This document shows positions 60,950 through 64,000 of a stretch of 64,000 nucleotides of DNA, piece by piece. The DNA is taken from NCBI RefSeq assembly GCF_029581195.1, contig NZ_CP120737.1, positions 2,829,001 to 2,893,000 on the forward strand, given 5' to 3'. The stretch's first letter is position 1. Every line of letters begins with the position of its first letter. The position numbers and the translations under genes were made by a program. The stretch is from Solwaraspora sp. WMMD791. GTDB lineage: Bacteria > Actinomycetota > Actinomycetes > Mycobacteriales > Micromonosporaceae. The notes under the pieces were generated by a model. That model ran no database searches and was not told where the DNA came from. It saw only the letters and a list, made by a program, of their open reading frames with translations.

Positions 60950-61741
60950 CTACGACGATAGGTCGCCGGGGCGCGGCACCCACCAGTCCCCGAGAATCCT
61001 GTGCAGGACCACTGTCAGCAGGCTGGCCAGGATCGCGGCGAGCAGACCGACCCCGAAGCCGAAGAATCCGGGATGCCGACGGGGCGTACCGCCGTCAAGC
61101 AGGCCGAGGGGCGCGGCCGCCGGACCCGTCCAGGGTCGGTCCCGTGCCAGCCAGAACAACACCCCGAGCCCGTACGGGACGAGGTAGACCAGCCAGAACC
61201 AGTACCACCGGGTTCCTCGGGCCGGGGCCGGACCGCCGACGATGACGGCGAGAAAGACGACGCCGAGAACGACGCCGGCCCCGAGGCCGATCGAACCGGC
61301 CGGCTGGACGCCGCCCACCCGTTGCTCCAGACCGGCGGAGCGCAGATCGCGCGCGAGGGCGGCAGCACCCGGGCCACTGAAACCCTCGTCGTCGACGGCG
61401 GTCCCCGCCAGGGCGACCTGGCCGAAGACGTCCGCGTCGGTCCAATGCGTGCGACCATCTGCGGTACGCCAGACGAACAGTGGGCCGAGGTTGCCGGACG
61501 AGCGCAGCGGTGCCTGACCGAACCAGGTGCCGGGCCGGCGGTCCCAGTTGTCACCCCACTGATACGCCACGATCCGACCGGCCGCTACGTCGGCCCTCGC
61601 CTGCTCATAGCTCTGCTGTCGGGGTGTCGTCCACCAAGCGGTCCCCGCCGCGACCAGCCAGAGCAGGACCAGGGCGAGCCGCAGCAGGTCCCACCAGCGC
61701 AGCCTCACCATGACCGGTGTGCCGAGTAGACCGTCGCCCAT
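60950..61741 (-). CDS. Hypothetical membrane protein
   Basis: A 263-residue protein with one N-terminal hydrophobic segment (LLRLALVLLWLVAAGTAWWT), an extracytoplasmic-looking middle with WTDADVFGQV (residues 50-130) and three further hydrophobic segments from about 145 on. I do not recognise a family. Start ATG at 61741 is chosen over one ten codons downstream; neither has a good ribosome site. It is followed almost directly by the hypothetical gene ending at 60255, so the two are co-transcribed. Confidence 0.6.
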   Translation of the reverse strand: MGDGLLGTPVMVRLRWWDLLRLALVLLWLVAAGTAWWTTPRQQSYEQARADVAAGRIVAYQWGDNWDRRPGTWFGQAPLRSSGNLGPLFVWRTADGRTHWTDADVFGQVALAGTAVDDEGFSGPGAAALARDLRSAGLEQRVGGVQPAGSIGLGAGVVLGVVFLAVIVGGPAPARGTRWYWFWLVYLVPYGLGVLFWLARDRPWTGPAAAPLGLLDGGTPRRHPGFFGFGVGLLAAILASLLTVVLHRILGDWWVPRPGDLSS

Positions 61742-61762
61742 GGACGCATTGTCCCAGTGCCG

Positions 61763-62051
61763 CCCTACGGGCGAGGCGGGACGCGTTGCTGGCCGCGCTG
61801 CGCCGGCACCTGCCCGACCTCGTCCCCGCCATGGTCCCGCGTGGCGGGCTGCACCTGTGGGTGGCACTGCCCGACGGCACCGACGATGTCGCACTGGCTA
61901 CCGCAGCAGCGGCCGAGGGCGTGGTCGTCTTCCCCGGCCGTCCCTGGTACACGGCCGAACCACCGGCACCGCACCTGCGGCTGACCTATCCGCCGCCCCA
62001 CCCGACCAGATGGACGAGGCCGTCCGTCGCCTCGCCACGGCAGCCAGGTAA
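61763..62051 (+). pseudogene. Remnant of a MocR/class I aminotransferase C-terminus, frameshifted
   Basis: The frame reading RARRDALLAALRRHLPDL, GGLHLWVALP, GVVVFPGRPWY and HLRLTY is the C-terminal end of a PLP-dependent (MocR-type) aminotransferase. Immediately after this the natural ending (APPDQMDEAVRRL then stop) continues in the next frame, so a one-base change near 61,990 broke it. The N-terminal three quarters and any start are missing. It overlaps no intact gene. Confidence 0.7.
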
Positions 62052-62101
62052 GCAGCCCCCGCACCACGTCCGGTACGGGGGCCGTCGCCGTGCTGGTCGC
62101 G

Positions 62102-62287
62102 TCAGCGGGCCTTCGCCAGCTCGACGAACGCCGACCACGCCGCCGAACCGAACATCAACGTCCCACCGTCGCGGTCCTTCGTGTCCCGGACCAGGACCCG
62201 CCCCGGCAGGTTGTCCGCCACCTCGACGCAGGTAGACCCACCGTTGCCGGATCGACTTGACTTCCGCCAGCTCGGCTCCCGGGTCAT
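62102..62287 (-). CDS. DUF397-domain protein
   Basis: A 61-residue protein consisting of just the DUF397 domain: WRKSSRSGNGGSTCVEVA at the start, VLVRDTKDRDGGTLMFG in the middle. In actinomycetes such proteins are usually encoded next to an XRE regulator and are thought to work with it, for example in development control. The start overlaps the stop of the XRE gene by 4 bases (ATGA), which fixes the ATG. The pair is translationally coupled. Confidence 0.92.
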   Translation of the reverse strand: MTREPSWRKSSRSGNGGSTCVEVADNLPGRVLVRDTKDRDGGTLMFGSAAWSAFVELAKAR

Positions 62288-63084
62288 GTCCATGTCTTCG
62301 CCACTTCCTTGATCATCCTCACCGCCGCCGAGTGCGGCAGCGCCTCGCTCCGCATAGCGTCCCATCGGGCGTGAAGGGCCGCAATGTCGTTCGGTCGATC
62401 GGTGATCCCTGCCTCCAGGGCCGCATCAATATGGGCGGCCTCAGTGCCCTCCGTGCTACGGGCCAGGATGTACGCGCCAGCCAGCCCGGCATGCGGTCCG
62501 GCTTCGGAGGGGATCACCTGTAGGTGTACATGGGGCATCTCTGATACCTCCAACAAACGCTCGTACTGCTCGCCCATCACCGTGGAGTCCCCTACGGTTC
62601 GCCGGAGCGCCTGCTCATCGACTACGAAGAACGCCATGGGAGGCGTCGGTTCACGGCACAACACCGCCTGCCTGTCCATCCGCGACGACAGTCGCTGCTC
62701 GATTTCCACCGCCGTCAGCAGTCCACCCCATGATAGAACCGCACGCGCGTACGCCTCGGTCTGCAGCAACCCGGGGATGAGACTCGGCTCGAACCAGCGC
62801 AGCACCGCAGCCTCGCGCTCGATCTCGATCCATTCACGGAGCCAAACGGGGGCGGATTCACTGACCACGAAATTCTGATAGAAGTGCACGAAGGTTGTCC
62901 CGTAACGTCCATCGACCCTAGCTAGGTAGTCCGGCAGTGCCGCACGGTTGCCGCGCTCAATAGCACTGACATGCTGGGCCGAGTATCCGATGCTGGCACC
63001 CCACTGCTCCTGCGTCAGCCCTGCCGACTCCCGGAAGCGCCGAAGACTCATGATCAAATACTCGCTCGGGCTCATCGGTTTCAT
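62284..63084 (-). CDS. XRE-family regulator with DUF5753-type C-terminal domain
   Basis: A 266-residue DNA-binding protein. The HTH is at residues about 10-60 (RESAGLTQEQWGASIGYSAQHVSAIERG); the remainder (LIPGLLQTEAYARAVL, QVIPSEAGPHAGLAGAYIL) is the DUF5753-type domain found in BldB/WhiJ-associated regulators. The frame is open for another 61 codons upstream, but ATG at 63084 is chosen because GGAG lies close and the HTH then starts at the usual distance; ATG at 63075 is an alternative. Partner of the DUF397 gene. Confidence 0.9.
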   Translation of the reverse strand: MKPMSPSEYLIMSLRRFRESAGLTQEQWGASIGYSAQHVSAIERGNRAALPDYLARVDGRYGTTFVHFYQNFVVSESAPVWLREWIEIEREAAVLRWFEPSLIPGLLQTEAYARAVLSWGGLLTAVEIEQRLSSRMDRQAVLCREPTPPMAFFVVDEQALRRTVGDSTVMGEQYERLLEVSEMPHVHLQVIPSEAGPHAGLAGAYILARSTEGTEAAHIDAALEAGITDRPNDIAALHARWDAMRSEALPHSAAVRMIKEVAKTWT

Positions 63085-63266
63085 GTTCTCCAGGCTCTCC
63101 TCAGGACCATGGGGCGATTCTTCAGACAGGACGCTCTTCTCTCCGTGACAGCTGCCGCACTGACTCGCCCTATCCGATCTGTCGCCCAATCTTCCGCCAG
63201 CAAGGCTTGGCAGTCCAGGGTGGAGTTCGACGAACACTAGACCGTTCTCCATTCGAGGGGGGATCA

Positions 63267-63710
63267 ATGATCAGGAACGACGGAATCGGCGGGACACCTC
63301 GCCTTGCCCGCTACACGTCGATCGGCACACCGCGAAACGTCGACCCGACGCCGAACCGTCCGCCGCTACCACGGCGGACGCCCGGCGAGACGGACATCGA
63401 CCAGGATCCGCGGTTCCGGCTGGCCAGCGCCCGCAGCGTCGCCCCGGCCCCCGCAGCCGCACGGCGTTCCCTCGCCGACTCGGTAGCGGCTGCCCGCGCC
63501 ACCGAGCAGGCCCGGGAGGACGCGCAGACCCACCTGCCGTCGCGGCACGGAGACTGTCCGAAGTGCGAGGAGACCGCGCCGTGTCGGCCGTTCCGGCGGG
63601 CGCTGACCATTCTGGACACCCACGATCCGGGCAGGGCCCGCCGGGTCCGCGCGGTGCTTGCGGTTCTCGCGCTGCCGGCACCGCCCCCGCCGGGCGCCGG
63701 AGCCGCGTGA
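63267..63710 (+). CDS. Hypothetical protein linked to an XRE/DUF397 pair
   Basis: A 147-residue protein with no recognised domain. It has a basic, Pro-rich N-terminal half and a Cys-containing HGDCPKCEETAPCRPF motif near residue 95, which might bind a metal. The ATG is backed by GAGGGGGG four bases upstream. Divergent from the XRE regulator; its stop shares one base with the next start. Confidence 0.7.
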   Translation: MIRNDGIGGTPRLARYTSIGTPRNVDPTPNRPPLPRRTPGETDIDQDPRFRLASARSVAPAPAAARRSLADSVAAARATEQAREDAQTHLPSRHGDCPKCEETAPCRPFRRALTILDTHDPGRARRVRAVLAVLALPAPPPPGAGAA

Positions 63711-63994
63711 TGGCCGCCGACGACCCGCTGCTGTGCGTCGGAGACGTGCTGCACCTGGCCAAGGCCGACTGGGTGTACGGCGACCGGGACCTGACCGTGC
63801 GGGTCTCCGACATCCGGTACGGGATCGACAAGCCGGACTGCCTGGTGATCGCGATCCTCGGCACGGTGATGGAGTTCGGCCGGGACGGGCGCATGTTGAT
63901 GCTCAACGTCTACAAGTCCGCCCTGAGCCGCCCCGGCGTACGTGAGCACCGCCGCGCGGTCAACGGAGTCGACCCGCCGCTGGAGACCCCTTGA
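63710..63994 (+). CDS. Hypothetical protein (small beta-rich)
   Basis: A 94-residue protein coupled to the gene before it through a TGATG overlap. It contains LCVGDVLHLAKADWVYGDRDLTVRV and alternates charged and hydrophobic residues, suggesting a small beta-barrel. I do not recognise a family. Such pairs occur near XRE/DUF397 genes in actinomycetes. Confidence 0.7.
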   Translation: MAADDPLLCVGDVLHLAKADWVYGDRDLTVRVSDIRYGIDKPDCLVIAILGTVMEFGRDGRMLMLNVYKSALSRPGVREHRRAVNGVDPPLETP

Positions 63995-64000
63995 GCCCCC

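Noticed and set aside
1-64000. Integrated mobile element or prophage
   Set aside because: No integrase, transposase, attachment-site duplication or phage gene was found; only the lower GC of 51.6-52.6 kb hints at transfer.

Overview
The window is high-GC, densely packed DNA with many GTG starts, 1-4 bp stop/start overlaps, DUF397/XRE pairs and lipoprotein-type solute receptors. This fits an actinomycete. The dispersed inverted repeat built on GATCTTGCACTTATCGA, which I associate with Micromonosporaceae intergenic DNA, makes that family the best guess (inference). I saw no tRNA, rRNA, transposase, integrase or CRISPR array. All functions are read from motifs and family resemblance; no database search was possible.

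Region A (1-24.5 kb) looks like one catabolic regulon with bystander genes. It holds a ferredoxin and ferredoxin reductase, an M20-like protein, two paralogous IclR regulators, a nucleoside-type (BMP) ABC importer in an operon with an ATZ/TRZ-type amidohydrolase and a zinc alcohol dehydrogenase, an aldehyde dehydrogenase with a PucR regulator, an aryl-alcohol-dehydrogenase-like enzyme, a self-sufficient P450 fused to its reductase, and a TauD-like oxygenase preceded by a 41-codon ORF. Six copies of a 22-bp motif (core ATGCGAGACnGCAT) lie in front of these units, several on or next to good promoters. A plausible scheme is import, deamination, oxidative dealkylation, then alcohol and aldehyde oxidation. 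A small SnoaL/VOC pair, an aldo-keto reductase, a Ca2+ antiporter and an HxlR/quinone-reductase pair lie between the units.

Region B (24.7-26.8 kb) has a TetR/SDR divergent pair and pyrE.

Region C (26.9-51.4 kb) is a second catabolic regulon for an amine- or amide-type compound. A 14-kb, largely overlapping operon encodes an oligopeptide-type ABC importer and a series of hydrolases and oxidoreductases: alpha/beta hydrolase, amidohydrolases, cytidine-deaminase-like, creatininase, cyclase, gamma-glutamyltransferase-like and old-yellow-enzyme-like proteins. A copper amine oxidase lies divergent from a GntR regulator. A third operon encodes a Rieske oxygenase, a glutamine-synthetase-like ligase, an aldehyde dehydrogenase and an unusual fusion of a class V aminotransferase with a sarcosine-oxidase-like flavoenzyme. 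The palindrome TTGGATCCAA sits in all three promoter regions, so the GntR protein probably controls the whole set. The GS-like, FAD oxidase, aldehyde dehydrogenase and GGT combination resembles a gamma-glutamylation route (as in putrescine or aniline breakdown).

Region D (51.75-60.2 kb) is a compact biosynthetic cluster: a starter-type acyltransferase, a malonyl-type acyltransferase, an AT-less polyketide synthase (KS-KR-ACP), a MATE exporter and a free-standing condensation-domain protein. It has a promoter of its own and is the best candidate for an undescribed system. Region E (60.2-64 kb) contains hypothetical proteins, an aminotransferase remnant and an XRE/DUF397 regulator pair.
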